This document shows positions 9,064-18,290 of a DNA stretch of 64,000 nt, piece by piece (the first letter of the stretch is position 1; each line of letters starts with the position of its first letter). The notes beneath the pieces are model-generated. The model saw only the letters and a program-made list of their open reading frames with translations. It searched no databases and was not told where the DNA came from. The stretch is from Spartobacteria bacterium (GTDB taxonomy: Bacteria; Verrucomicrobiota; Verrucomicrobiia; Chthoniobacterales; UBA10450): the NCBI GenBank assembly GCA_003134765.1, contig PLCM01000041.1, positions 124,001 to 188,000 of the forward strand, given 5' to 3'. The position numbers and the translations under genes were made by a program.

Positions 9064-10179
9064 ATGCATGATCCGCGCTACGACAAGCTCGCCAAGGTTC
9101 TCGTCGAATATTCGACTCGATTGAAGCGGAACGAAACGGTCCTGATCGAGACCTTCGATGTTCCGAACGAAATGACGGTCGCACTCGTGCGGGCCGCCCG
9201 AAAAGCGGGCGCCATTCCGTTCGCCCAAGTTTACCGCGCCCGGCTGAGCCGTGAGCTCGCGCTCAACGCGACCGAACGGCAGCTCAACCTCAGCGCAATC
9301 CATGAGTTGGCCCGGATGAAAAAGATGGATGCCTATATTGCCATCCGCGGCAGCCAAAACATCACGGAATTGTCCGACGTGCCGCCGGAACAGATGAAAC
9401 TCGTCGCGAAAAAAATGCGACCGGTGACGGACTGGCGCGTCCAAAAAACAAAATGGGTGGTATTGCGCTGGCCCTCGCCTTCCATGGCCCAGCTCGCCAG
9501 CATGAGCACGGAGGCGTTCGAGGATTTTTATTTCGAGGTCTGTACGCTGGACTACCGGAAATTGCAGGCGGGCATGAAAACGCTCAAGGCGCTCATGGAC
9601 AAAACCGATCGGGTGGAAATCAAAGGGCCCGGAACCGATCTGCGATTTAGCATCAAAGGAATCGGCTCGGTGATTTGTGGCGGGGATCGCAACATTCCGG
9701 ACGGCGAAGTTTTCAGCTGTCCGGTGAAGGATTCCGTCCAGGGCCATGTCCTGTTCAACGCGCCGACGATTTATCAGGGAACCGGTTTTGACAATATCCG
9801 CCTTGAATTTCAGGACGGGAAAATCGTGAAAGCGACGAGCAACAATACTGAGAAACTGAACAAGATTCTTGATTCGGATCCCGGCGCGCGTTACATCGGC
9901 GAGTTCTCGCTCGGCTTCAATCCGTTCGTGCTCCACCCGATGCGCGACATCCTTTTCGACGAGAAGATCGCCGGCTCATTTCACTTCACGCCGGGCCAGG
10001 CCTATGAAGACGCCGATAACGGAAATCGAAGCCAGGTTCACTGGGACATGGTCAGCATCCAACGGCCGGATTATGGCGGCGGCGAGGTTTACTTCGATGG
10101 AAAGCTGATCCGGCGCGATGGCGAATTTGTGCCGGCGAATTTGCGATCACTGAATCGCGGCCGCTTCGTGAAGCGCTGA
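9064..10179 (+). CDS. M29-family metallo-aminopeptidase
   Basis: A 371-residue aminopeptidase of the thermophilic AmpS/PepS/aminopeptidase T family, which removes N-terminal residues using two metal ions. The family's metal ligands are all visible: Glu in PDGEVF, Glu in [11 protein letters not shown], then His-Tyr and His-Asp in [13 protein letters not shown] and QVHWDMV. The ATG at 9064 gives [17 protein letters not shown], the usual N-terminus; a TTG 36 bases upstream lies at the edge of the repeat. No operon partner is present. The coding strand is flanked by repeats on both sides. It is probably cytoplasmic, because no signal peptide is seen. Confidence 0.9.
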   Translation: MHDPRYDKLAKVLVEYSTRLKRNETVLIETFDVPNEMTVALVRAARKAGAIPFAQVYRARLSRELALNATERQLNLSAIHELARMKKMDAYIAIRGSQNITELSDVPPEQMKLVAKKMRPVTDWRVQKTKWVVLRWPSPSMAQLASMSTEAFEDFYFEVCTLDYRKLQAGMKTLKALMDKTDRVEIKGPGTDLRFSIKGIGSVICGGDRNIPDGEVFSCPVKDSVQGHVLFNAPTIYQGTGFDNIRLEFQDGKIVKATSNNTEKLNKILDSDPGARYIGEFSLGFNPFVLHPMRDILFDEKIAGSFHFTPGQAYEDADNGNRSQVHWDMVSIQRPDYGGGEVYFDGKLIRRDGEFVPANLRSLNRGRFVKR

Positions 10180-10194
10180 ATCACCGTTTCGCCT

Positions 10195-10260
10195 CAAGGA
10201 GCGGCGGTTTACAAACCGCCGTTTTCATTGGTTCGGCGATTGGTAAATCGCCGCTCCTTG
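10195..10260. repeat. Palindromic repeat, family C
   Basis: Outer arms CAAGGAGCGGCGGTTTA and TAAATCGCCGCTCCTTG pair with one mismatch. A nested hairpin GGCGGTTTACAAACCGCC sits on the left side. It lies after the aminopeptidase stop. Confidence 0.75.
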
Positions 10261-10286
10261 ATTGTTTCGCAAACCGCCGGTACGCA

Positions 10287-10316
10287 AAACGAGGAGGCAC
10301 GAATGCCTCCTCGTTT
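10287..10316 (-). terminator. Rho-independent terminator of the TPR gene
   Basis: Perfect 13-bp stem (AAACGAGGAGGCA / TGCCTCCTCGTTT) with a CGAA loop. On the minus strand it is followed by TGCG, and the stem itself ends in a T run. It lies 22 bases past the stop of the minus-strand TPR gene, and could also stop plus-strand transcripts from the aminopeptidase. Confidence 0.75.
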
Positions 10317-10337
10317 GCTGATAAACGTTTGGTTCGC

Positions 10338-13300
10338 TTAGGCCGCCTTCGGCGCGGAGCCCTGGGCGTTGAGCTGCAACATCCCGATCTCGCCATTGCC
10401 GGCGATCTGGACATTCGCAATCTCGAACACGGGCGCTCCTTCAACGGCGCTTGGGCCGGCGCCCGGCAATTGCACGGACACGCTCTTCGAGGTCGCATTC
10501 AACACAAGCGACGCGATCTCGAATGACGGCGAGAATTCCACCGTGGCGATTTGGAACCGGCCGGTGACATGAACGGAGGCCTGTCCCTGCTGCGACGGGG
10601 TGAGCTGGACAGCGCCCGAATCCGAACCGGAAAGGAGTTGGAGTCCCGCGATATTGAAGGCCGGTGAACTGATCACGCTGGGCCGCTGCTGTTGCGAGGG
10701 CGTGAGCCGGATCTGACCGATCCCGCCGCCCGCCGCCTGCACGCTCGCGATCTCGAACGTAACCTGAAGATTCATCGCCGGCTGCGGCTGCGGCTGCTGC
10801 GAGGGCGCGAGGCGCATGGTGACGATCTTCGAGGTGGGCTTGAGTTGCAACGCGCCCATCTTAAAGCTTGGAGTGAGCTGCAGCGACGCGATCTCAAACG
10901 AGAAGGTAAGTTGCACGGCGGTCTGCATGCCGCTGCCTGGTTGAGCTTGAGTTTGAGGAGCGCCCCCGGTCATAGGGCTGGGTCGAATCGAGGGAGCGGG
11001 TGTTGGTTGGTTCGGTTGAGGCATGGTGGCTGGTGTTGTTGGCTGCTGAGCCAGAGGCTCGGTGGATATGACTTGTGGCGCGAACGAGGGCGATTCTACG
11101 GAATGGCGAAGCGCGCCAACTCCGGCCATCGAGGTCCCCGCAACCACGCCCTGGGCAAGGTGCGCGGGAAGTTCTTCCGGTTCCGGTTTGGTGATTTCAG
11201 CCATCGGTGAATCGGTTTCAAACGCGGGAACTTGATACGGGATAGGTTGCCCTTGTGCAACTGGTTCTGTGTCGGTCGCGGAAATTTCGGCAACCGGCGC
11301 GGGAGTAATCTCCGGCTCGATGACAACCGGCTCGCTCACAGATTCGAATGATGCGGCCGTCTCGGCAATTGGCTGGGCCACTTCTTCGACGGGAGCGGGC
11401 GTCTCGAACACCGGCGCGGAAGGTTCGAACGCGACTGGCGTCCAGGCGGGTTCCATCGCGACTGGCGCCCAGACTGGCTCGGGCGTCGCGGGCTCGGTCC
11501 AAACGGGCGCTTCGGCGAACATCTGTTCCTCCTTCGGCGCTGCCGGGATCTCCTGGAAGCTTTCGATGACCTGTGCCGGCTCTTCGATGACTTGCGGTTC
11601 GCCGACGGAACTGAATTCCGCGACCTCCGTGGACGGTGCGGAAACAGGATCGAAATCGGGAACCACCGGTTCCACCGGCTCGGGGAGGATTTCCGAAATC
11701 GGTTCGATCACGGGCATTTTTACCGCTTCCACTTTCGGCGCAGTCGCTGGCGCGCGCGGCACGAGATTCTCGATGGCCGGGCCTATGGTTGTCGGCCCGC
11801 CGTTCGTGCCGAAAGGCCGGCTTGTTTTGCCAAAGGGCACCGCGGCCCGCCGCACTGACGGTTCCGACGCCTTTAGATGGAGGGAAACCTGGGGAGGCCC
11901 ACCAGCAAGGCGTTTGGGCGCCGCCATTTTTTCTACTGCGGTCTCGGGCTCGAGCGCATCAAAGGTCGGTCCGCTCGCAGGGGCGGGAGAGCGGTAAACG
12001 GAAACACTCAGGCGGCGGCGAAATTCTGAAACCACGACCCAGCCCAAAATCAGAGTTGCGGCAACGAGAAGACCACCGACCAGCAGCGTGTTGGAGTTGA
12101 AGCCGTTCATGCTCTCGGTCACGCTTCGATCCTGCACTGTCGCCGGCGCGAGCACGGTAGCGGGAGTCGAATCGACCTTCGTCGTCGCGGGGGCCGGCCC
12201 CTTGTTGGCGGCCGAATTCGCCGGGTTTTGCTGCGTCACGGCGTTCGACGTTGCGGGTCCGGTTGCCGGATTTTGCTCGGTCGAGGCCGTCGTCGTCGCG
12301 GGACCCGTCGCCGGTTGCGTAGTCGTCTCAGGTTCCTTCGGGAGCGGGGCGCGCGTCTCCGACGGAAGGGCGTTCGAAACCACCGGTGTCTCGACGCTCG
12401 GCGAATTCGTTGTCACCGGACCCGGAGTCTTTTCGTTCTTGGCGAGAGGTTGCGGCGCCTGCGTGGTCGTTTCGGTTGTGCTTACGTTCGGTGACTTTGG
12501 CGGAGCAATTTCCGGGGCCTTGGGCGATTTGTTTAACGCGATCGCAGGCGCCGGGATCGGGCTCGGCTCGATCGACGGCGCGGTCGCTTCCGTCTTCGCC
12601 ACTTCCTTGGACGGCGTCACCGGAGCGGCGGCGACATTCTGCGGTTGGAGCCAGCCGACATCGTAAAACGAATCGGCGAACACCATGTTGAGCGCGGGCG
12701 AATAAATCTTTTTCGCCGAAACGATCCAATCGTTGGCTTTCGCGGCGTTGTTATGTTTGAACTCCCAGGCCGCTTGCGCGTAATAAAGTGCCGGCGTGTC
12801 CCCCGTAAACTGGAATTGCTCCATCATCTTCTGGGCGCGGCTGTCTTTGCCCTCGAGGAGCAGCGTCAGATAAATCTTGAACTTGATGACTTGGGCCGCC
12901 TGATTTTTGTCACCGCCGGGCGCGGGCGTGTTGTTAAAGAGGGCCTCAAAGCGGTCTCGAGCCTTGGTGTACTCCTTTTTCTTGAACGGGATCTGCGCGA
13001 GATTGTATTGCGCCTCGCGGAATTTCGGATCGATCTTCGCCGCTTGCTTAAACGCCGCTTCGGCCCCATCGAAATCCTTCTGGGCCAGCAAAATCTCGCC
13101 GCGGAGATTGATCGTTGCCGGCTGGTTCGGGTCGGCCGCGTCTGCTTCGTCGATCAACCGGCGCGCCGCCGTCAGATCGCGCTGCTGAAAGGCCAGCTCC
13201 GCCTGTTCGAATTTTTCAGTGGCGATTGCCTTCGCCTTGGCGGCCCGCTCCGCCGCGGTTGTTATTTCCAGCGCGACGCGGGTCTGGCCAGCCGGTTTTT

Positions 13301-13955
13301 GCATCCAGCCCACTTCGTAGAATGATTCCGCGAAAAGTTTATTGAGCTGCGGCGAGAATTTCTTCTCCGCCGCCGCAATCAAATCCTTGGCCTCTTTTTC
13401 GTTCTTGTGCTGGAACGCCACCGCCGCGTTCGAATAGGTGACGGCCGGCGTCTCGGGCGTGAGCTCGAATTTTGCGAGAATGGAATCGACCATGTTCTCT
13501 TTGCCTTCGAGCAAATAGGTCAGGAGAATTTTGTACTGGATCAGTTGCGCCGCGTCGCCCTGGAGTTCGGAAGTATTTCCCTGGAGCAATCCCTCAAACC
13601 GTTTCCGCGCTTCCGTCCAGTCCTTCCGCAAAAAAGGAATTTCCGCGAGATTGAAGCGCGCGTTCCAGAATTTGGGATCGGTCGCGAGCGCCTTTTGCAG
13701 GGCGGCCTCAGCCTGGTCGTATTCGGCCTGGCGCATGAGAATAACGCCGCGCAAATTCTGCGATTCGGCGAGATCTGGCTGACGCGCATCGATTGCATCG
13801 AGCTCCTTCAACGCCTCCGCATAATTGGCGGCATTGAATTCGCGGAACGCCTTGTCGTACATCGACTCGAGCTCCGCTTTGGTCGGGGCGACATTTGTTG
13901 CCGCGAAAGAACTAAGAACCAGGACCGTAATCGTCGCGAATTTCCGAATATTCAT
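10338..13955 (-). CDS. Large exported/membrane TPR protein with repetitive C-terminal beta-rich domain
   Basis: A 1205-residue protein. A signal peptide (MNIRKFATITVLVLSSFAA) precedes two TPR arrays of similar layout (about residues 25-210 and 220-400). Each array ends in a matching pattern (FAESFYEVGWMQ and FADSFYDVGWLQ), so an ancestral duplication is likely. A Pro/Thr/Ala-rich linker follows, then one transmembrane helix near residues 620-640 (LLVGGLLVAATLILGWVVV) and a Pro/Glu/Val-rich stretch. The last 200 residues repeat a motif like FEIASLQLTPS at least eight times. The ATG at 13955 is chosen for the signal peptide. If the signal peptide is cleaved, the TPRs are periplasmic and the C-terminal repeats cytoplasmic. 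Function unknown; TPRs suggest a scaffold. Confidence 0.8.
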   Translation of the reverse strand: MNIRKFATITVLVLSSFAATNVAPTKAELESMYDKAFREFNAANYAEALKELDAIDARQPDLAESQNLRGVILMRQAEYDQAEAALQKALATDPKFWNARFNLAEIPFLRKDWTEARKRFEGLLQGNTSELQGDAAQLIQYKILLTYLLEGKENMVDSILAKFELTPETPAVTYSNAAVAFQHKNEKEAKDLIAAAEKKFSPQLNKLFAESFYEVGWMQKPAGQTRVALEITTAAERAAKAKAIATEKFEQAELAFQQRDLTAARRLIDEADAADPNQPATINLRGEILLAQKDFDGAEAAFKQAAKIDPKFREAQYNLAQIPFKKKEYTKARDRFEALFNNTPAPGGDKNQAAQVIKFKIYLTLLLEGKDSRAQKMMEQFQFTGDTPALYYAQAAWEFKHNNAAKANDWIVSAKKIYSPALNMVFADSFYDVGWLQPQNVAAAPVTPSKEVAKTEATAPSIEPSPIPAPAIALNKSPKAPEIAPPKSPNVSTTETTTQAPQPLAKNEKTPGPVTTNSPSVETPVVSNALPSETRAPLPKEPETTTQPATGPATTTASTEQNPATGPATSNAVTQQNPANSAANKGPAPATTKVDSTPATVLAPATVQDRSVTESMNGFNSNTLLVGGLLVAATLILGWVVVSEFRRRLSVSVYRSPAPASGPTFDALEPETAVEKMAAPKRLAGGPPQVSLHLKASEPSVRRAAVPFGKTSRPFGTNGGPTTIGPAIENLVPRAPATAPKVEAVKMPVIEPISEILPEPVEPVVPDFDPVSAPSTEVAEFSSVGEPQVIEEPAQVIESFQEIPAAPKEEQMFAEAPVWTEPATPEPVWAPVAMEPAWTPVAFEPSAPVFETPAPVEEVAQPIAETAASFESVSEPVVIEPEITPAPVAEISATDTEPVAQGQPIPYQVPAFETDSPMAEITKPEPEELPAHLAQGVVAGTSMAGVGALRHSVESPSFAPQVISTEPLAQQPTTPATMPQPNQPTPAPSIRPSPMTGGAPQTQAQPGSGMQTAVQLTFSFEIASLQLTPSFKMGALQLKPTSKIVTMRLAPSQQPQPQPAMNLQVTFEIASVQAAGGGIGQIRLTPSQQQRPSVISSPAFNIAGLQLLSGSDSGAVQLTPSQQGQASVHVTGRFQIATVEFSPSFEIASLVLNATSKSVSVQLPGAGPSAVEGAPVFEIANVQIAGNGEIGMLQLNAQGSAPKAA

Positions 13956-14089
13956 GCAAAGAGCCATACAAGCTAGGGCCGCGCCCGATGACAAGCCTAT
14001 TTTGCCGTCTTCCCCGCGAAAATTCGCTTTTCCCAGAAAAGATTCGCCCGGAAGGGGTTGGGTCGGCTCTGGCGAAGGGGATTTGCGGG

Positions 14090-14857
14090 CTAATTTCGGT
14101 TCGCGACAATCCGCAGACCTTCGAGGGTCAGGTTCGGATGCACGGCCTTGATCTCCGGCAGCTTGCTCGCGATGAGCTGGGCGTAGCCCCCGGTGGCGAT
14201 AATCCGCGGTTTCTTTCGCCGAAAATTCTCCGCCGTGAGTCGCCTCAGAATTTCACGGACCAAGCCGCGGTAGCCGAAAACAGCGCCTGACATCATCGCG
14301 TCCCGAGTGGTCTTTCCGATGGCGCGCGGTGGCTCGCGCAACGTCAACTTTGGCAGCAACGCGGTGCGTTGATAAAGATAATTCGTCATCGCCTCAAGGC
14401 CGGGCGCGATCACTCCCCCCACGTAATCGCCGGCCGCCGAAACGACATCGAAAGTTACGGCTGTGCCGAAATCGACCACGATCGCCGGAGCGCCGTACAA
14501 ATGCGCCACTGCCACCGCATTCGCCAGTCGATCCGCACCGATGGACCGCGGCTGCGGGTAATCGATCCCGACCCCGAGGTCGAGCTGCGGATTGAGGAAT
14601 AGTATTCGCGCCGAACCAGCCGCGGCTACGATCGCTTTGTTCTTCTTCGGAACGACAGAAGAAACCACGATCGTCCGGACTTTGTGTCCCCGCAGGATCC
14701 GCCGCATTGCAACCGCGCTTAGCCCGGAAGTCGGAAGGCGCGACGGTTTTCCGATCCGATTCGTTGTCGCGAAAGCCAGTTTCACGAATGAATTGCTGAT
14801 GTCGACCAACAGGTAATCGGTCGCTAATTTCCCGGCCGCGCGCATGGCGAACCGCAT
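14090..14857 (-). CDS. coaX: Type III pantothenate kinase
   Basis: A 255-residue kinase of the ASKHA fold that phosphorylates pantothenate in the first step of CoA synthesis. The phosphate-binding strand near the N-terminus is LLVDISNSFVKLAF, with DISN in place of the commoner D(I/V)GN. GADRLANAVAV carries the family's catalytic acidic residue, and VVDFGTAVTFDVV is the second phosphate loop. Type III enzymes need a monovalent cation and are insensitive to CoA feedback (family knowledge). The start at 14857 adds about 15 residues before the first strand; an ATG at 14845 is equally possible. It is divergent from hemB 105 bases away. The later CoA genes coaC and coaB are at 52-53 kb. Confidence 0.92.
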   Translation of the reverse strand: MRFAMRAAGKLATDYLLVDISNSFVKLAFATTNRIGKPSRLPTSGLSAVAMRRILRGHKVRTIVVSSVVPKKNKAIVAAAGSARILFLNPQLDLGVGIDYPQPRSIGADRLANAVAVAHLYGAPAIVVDFGTAVTFDVVSAAGDYVGGVIAPGLEAMTNYLYQRTALLPKLTLREPPRAIGKTTRDAMMSGAVFGYRGLVREILRRLTAENFRRKKPRIIATGGYAQLIASKLPEIKAVHPNLTLEGLRIVANRN

Positions 14858-14962
14858 TCAGGCGGGAAGGCGCAGCGGCGTCAAGTCCCGCGCAAGGGCG
14901 GGTGAACGGATTCGTCCCGGGGCGAACTTGCGACAGCCCGGCCGAACGCTTAGCCTCGGCAC

Positions 14963-15949
14963 GTGAGAAAATTGGTCCACCGCCCGCGCCGTTTGCGTCG
15001 CAGCGAGGGCGTCCGCAACCTTGTGCGAGAGACGAAACTCACCGCGCACGATTTCGTTCTGCCGCTTTTCGTCAGTGAGAAAATCCGCGAGCGGCAGGCG
15101 ATCGCGAGCATGCCCGGGGTTTTTCAATTGGCGCTCGCCGAGGTGGCCGATGAAGCACAGCGGGCCCATGATCTGGGGCTGCAGGCGGTGTTGCTCTTCG
15201 GCATTCCGCGCGAAAAGGACGAAGCCGCGAGCGGGGCCAGCGCGGAAAACGGCATCGTCCAGCAAGCCGTGCGCGCCATCAAAGGGAAATGTCCCGGCCT
15301 TGTCGTCATGACGGACGTTTGCCTCTGCGAATACATGAGCCACGGGCATTGCGGCGTGACCCGCGTCGATGGCGATCACTTTCATGTCTTGAACGATGAG
15401 TCGGTCGAATTGCTCGTGAAAACCGCGGTGTCGCATGCGGCCGCCGGAGCCGACTTCGTGGCGCCGAGCGACATGATGGACGGCCGCATCGGTGCGATCC
15501 GCGAAGCGTTGGACGCAAACGGTTTCCAGGACACCGGCATTATGAGTTACGCGGCGAAGTTCGCATCGGCATTTTACGGACCCTTCCGCGAGGCTGCGGA
15601 AAGCCCGCCGCAATTTGGCGATCGCCGTTCTTATCAGATGGATTGTGCCAACGCCCAGGAAGCGTTGCGCGAAGTTGCGCTCGATATCGAAGAGGGCGCC
15701 GACATCGTTCTCGTGAAACCGGCATTGCCCTATCTCGATATTCTTTGGCGCGTGCGCGAGCGCTTTGGAAAACCGACTGCCGTCTACCACGTAAGTGGTG
15801 AATTCGCGATGGTGAAAGCGGGCGCGGAAAAAGGATGTTTCGAAGAGCGCGCGGCGGTCCTGGAGATCATGACTTCCCTCAAGCGGGGCGGCGCCGATTT
15901 GATCGTCACCTATTGGGCAAGGGAACTCGCCGAATGGACACGCCAGTAA
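14963..15949 (+). CDS. hemB: Delta-aminolevulinic acid dehydratase (porphobilinogen synthase)
   Basis: A 328-residue enzyme condensing two 5-aminolevulinate molecules to porphobilinogen. Schiff-base lysines are visible in SYAAKFASAFYGP and VLVKPALPYLD. The zinc-site cysteines occur in DVCLCEYMSHGHCGV, so this is the Zn-dependent type rather than the Asp-rich Mg type. The VAPSDMMDGRIGAIR signature is intact. The GTG at 14963 is used because the sequence begins at the family N-terminus (RKLVHRPRRLRR). A PD-(D/E)XK-like gene overlaps its last 16 bases. HemQ at 57.4 kb is another haem-pathway member in this window. Confidence 0.96.
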   Translation: MRKLVHRPRRLRRSEGVRNLVRETKLTAHDFVLPLFVSEKIRERQAIASMPGVFQLALAEVADEAQRAHDLGLQAVLLFGIPREKDEAASGASAENGIVQQAVRAIKGKCPGLVVMTDVCLCEYMSHGHCGVTRVDGDHFHVLNDESVELLVKTAVSHAAAGADFVAPSDMMDGRIGAIREALDANGFQDTGIMSYAAKFASAFYGPFREAAESPPQFGDRRSYQMDCANAQEALREVALDIEEGADIVLVKPALPYLDILWRVRERFGKPTAVYHVSGEFAMVKAGAEKGCFEERAAVLEIMTSLKRGGADLIVTYWARELAEWTRQ

Positions 15950-16659
15950 CCGCGCGCCGAAGCGAAACGCAAGCCCACCTGCGGCTGAAACGTCTCGCGC
16001 TTCTTTGGGCGCAGGCGAATCGTTATACAGCCTGTGCGGCGGAAGTCAGTTTGCCACAATGCCGTTATCGGGCCGATGTCGCGGCCTATCGCTCTCGACC
16101 CAAGGAACGGACGGTCACGGCGGTCTTCGAGTGCAAACAGGCACTCGCGGATCTGCGCCGCGATAACTGCGAGAGCGCAACGGCCCGAGAACGTCTGTGC
16201 TCCCTGGCCCGACGACGGGAGGTTCTCGAAAAACATCTTCGGATCCACTACCCCACGCTGCGGACCGGCGATTCCCTTTTCGCGGAATACGATTCGCATG
16301 ATTTCGAGGCCATTGGGCATCATGGTTACCGGCGTGTTCTGCGGGAGTTCGCTGCGCTGCAAAATCGTCTCTCCGGGGGGACGAAATTCGAGTGCCTCGT
16401 GCGTTATCGTTGCGCGAACCTCTTTTTTCTGGCCTTGCCTAACGAATTGTCTGGAGTGGCCGAGGCACTGCCCGGCTGGGGCGTGCTCGTCGAGGTGCAG
16501 GGATCTCTGAGCCTGGTCCGCAAGCCCCTCTGGCATGAGAACGCGGAGGAAGCGCGCACCCGCCTGCTCCAGCGGATCGCGGTGGCCGGGACCCGCCAGT
16601 TCAATCGCGCCTTCACCATCACGCGCGAAGAAATCACCGCGGCCGACAGGTTCGCGTGA
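15934..16659 (+). CDS. PD-(D/E)XK nuclease-like protein of unknown role
   Basis: A 241-residue protein whose ATG lies inside the end of hemB (16-base overlap, different frame). Residues 15-65 contain an early helix, then YRADVAAYRS and TAVFECKQALADL. The D...(E)xK arrangement (Asp in ADV, Glu-Cys-Lys) is the core of PD-(D/E)XK nucleases, and a restriction-like fold is the best guess. The remainder is helical, with CLVRYRCANLFFLALP and GWGVLVEVQG strands. No recognisable DNA-binding domain or methyltransferase partner is seen, so a restriction system is not supported. It could equally be a repair-associated or degenerate family member. It ends 1 base before the convergent gpmI. Confidence 0.6.
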   Translation: MDTPVTARRSETQAHLRLKRLALLWAQANRYTACAAEVSLPQCRYRADVAAYRSRPKERTVTAVFECKQALADLRRDNCESATARERLCSLARRREVLEKHLRIHYPTLRTGDSLFAEYDSHDFEAIGHHGYRRVLREFAALQNRLSGGTKFECLVRYRCANLFFLALPNELSGVAEALPGWGVLVEVQGSLSLVRKPLWHENAEEARTRLLQRIAVAGTRQFNRAFTITREEITAADRFA

Positions 16660-16660
16660 T

Positions 16661-18196
16661 CTAGGATTTTGCGACGAGCAGATTTCGGCCGGTCATTTCG
16701 CTGGGCTGCGGCAGACCAAGAAGAAAAAGGAGCGTCGGGGCGACGTCCGCGAGAATGCCGTCCTCGACGCTAAAACGTCCCGCGTTTTCGGCGACGTAAA
16801 TGAAATGGACCAGGTTCGTGGTGTGCGCGGTGTTCGGTGATCCATCCGGGTTGCGCATTAGCTCGCAATTCCCATGGTCGGCCGTGATGAGACAGGCGCC
16901 GCCCAGCCCGAGAATTGCAGGCACGATTCGCGCGACGCATTCGTCGACGGTCTCGACCGCCTTAATTCCCGCATCCAACACGCCGGTGTGTCCGACCATG
17001 TCAGGATTTGCGAAGTTCAGGATGATCAGGTCGTAGTTCCCGGCTCGGGCGAGAACTTCCTCGGTAATCTCATGCGCGCTCATCTCCGGCTGGAGATCGT
17101 AGGTCGCGACTTTGGGCGACGGCACGATCTTGCGATCCTCGCCACCGAACGCGCGTTCGATGCCGCCGTTAAAGAAATAGGTAACGTGCGGATACTTCTC
17201 CGTCTCGGCGATCCGCAATTGTGTTTTCCCGGCGGCGCTGACCACTTCACCCAGAATTTTAGGCAACTGTTCCGGCTCGAAGACGAACGGCGTCCCATAG
17301 GTCACATCGTACTGCGTGAGCGTGACATAATTCACCTGCGGCCATACCTCGCGCTCGAATCCATCGAAACTTTTCAGGAGAAAAGCCTGCGACAATTGGC
17401 GGGCGCGATCCGCGCGGAAGTTAAAAAAGAAAACCGTGTCACCGTCGCGAATGCGCTGTTCGTTCGCGTGGGAAAAGATCAACGGCGGCAGGAATTCATC
17501 GGTCTTACCCCGTTCGTATTGGGCCCGGACGGCATCGGCCGGCGATGCTTCACATTTCTCTCCGCGGCCCAAAACGATCGCGTCCCACGCCTTTCTGGTC
17601 CGGTCCCAGCGGCGGTCGCGATCCATTGCAAAATAGCGACCAACCACCGTTGCAATCTTTGCCCCGCTCTTCTTCAGGCCGGCAGAACATTTGTCCAGAA
17701 AATCCGCGCCCCCAGTTGGCGAAGTGTCGCGTCCATCCGTGAACGCATGAACCAGAATATCGGTGACACCGGCGGCCCGCGCCGCGTCCGCCAAAGCAAG
17801 AAGGTGCTTATAATGACTATGGACGCCGCCGTCGGAGAGCAGACCCAAAAAATGAAGACGATGTCCGCGCGCTTTGGAAAAGGCGTCCTGCGCAACCTGG
17901 TTCCGCTCAAGCTCACCGTTGGCCATCGCCTTGTTAATCCGCGTCAGATCCTGATAAACAATCCGGCCGGCACCAAGGTTGAGATGGCCCACTTCGGAAT
18001 TACCCATTTGTCCTTCAGGCAATCCGACATCGAGCCCGCTGGCGCTCAGCTTCCCCCCGGGATAATCATGATAAAGCCGATCGTGAAACGGCGTGCGCGC
18101 GAGCAGCGTAGCGTCGCCGTTCTCTTCGCGTTTCTCCCGGCCACCCGGATTAATGCCCCAGCCGTCGCGGATGATGAGGATGACAGGCTTCGCCAC
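16661..18196 (-). CDS. gpmI: 2,3-bisphosphoglycerate-independent phosphoglycerate mutase
   Basis: A 511-residue cofactor-independent mutase of the alkaline-phosphatase superfamily, interconverting 3- and 2-phosphoglycerate. The N-terminus PVILIIRDGWGIN carries the first metal Asp. The phosphoserine nucleophile is in GQMGNSEVGHLNLGAGR. HAFTDGRDTSPTGG marks the transferase domain, and LITADHGNCELM, ANPDMVGHTG and NTAHTTN carry further metal ligands. All motifs are intact and the length matches the family. Its stop abuts the convergent PD-(D/E)XK-like gene with no terminator. The divergent neighbour (alkaline-phosphatase-like) belongs to the same superfamily but is degenerate. Confidence 0.97.
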   Translation of the reverse strand: MAKPVILIIRDGWGINPGGREKREENGDATLLARTPFHDRLYHDYPGGKLSASGLDVGLPEGQMGNSEVGHLNLGAGRIVYQDLTRINKAMANGELERNQVAQDAFSKARGHRLHFLGLLSDGGVHSHYKHLLALADAARAAGVTDILVHAFTDGRDTSPTGGADFLDKCSAGLKKSGAKIATVVGRYFAMDRDRRWDRTRKAWDAIVLGRGEKCEASPADAVRAQYERGKTDEFLPPLIFSHANEQRIRDGDTVFFFNFRADRARQLSQAFLLKSFDGFEREVWPQVNYVTLTQYDVTYGTPFVFEPEQLPKILGEVVSAAGKTQLRIAETEKYPHVTYFFNGGIERAFGGEDRKIVPSPKVATYDLQPEMSAHEITEEVLARAGNYDLIILNFANPDMVGHTGVLDAGIKAVETVDECVARIVPAILGLGGACLITADHGNCELMRNPDGSPNTAHTTNLVHFIYVAENAGRFSVEDGILADVAPTLLFLLGLPQPSEMTGRNLLVAKS

Positions 18197-18290
18197 AGTG
18201 GCGCAGTTTCGCGACGTTCAACCGCCCACACAAGCGGTTTCCGGCTCTGCGGGATTGACAATCCGAACGGCGCCCTCGTAGATCGGCGTT

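Noticed and set aside
11269-11997. Plus-strand frame rich in Ser/Thr/Gly/Ala opposite the TPR gene
   Set aside because: Shadow of the Pro/Glu/Val-rich minus-strand segment; composition is explained by the complementary low-complexity sequence.
15934-16659. Restriction-modification system
   Set aside because: No methyltransferase or specificity gene is adjacent, and the nuclease call itself is tentative.
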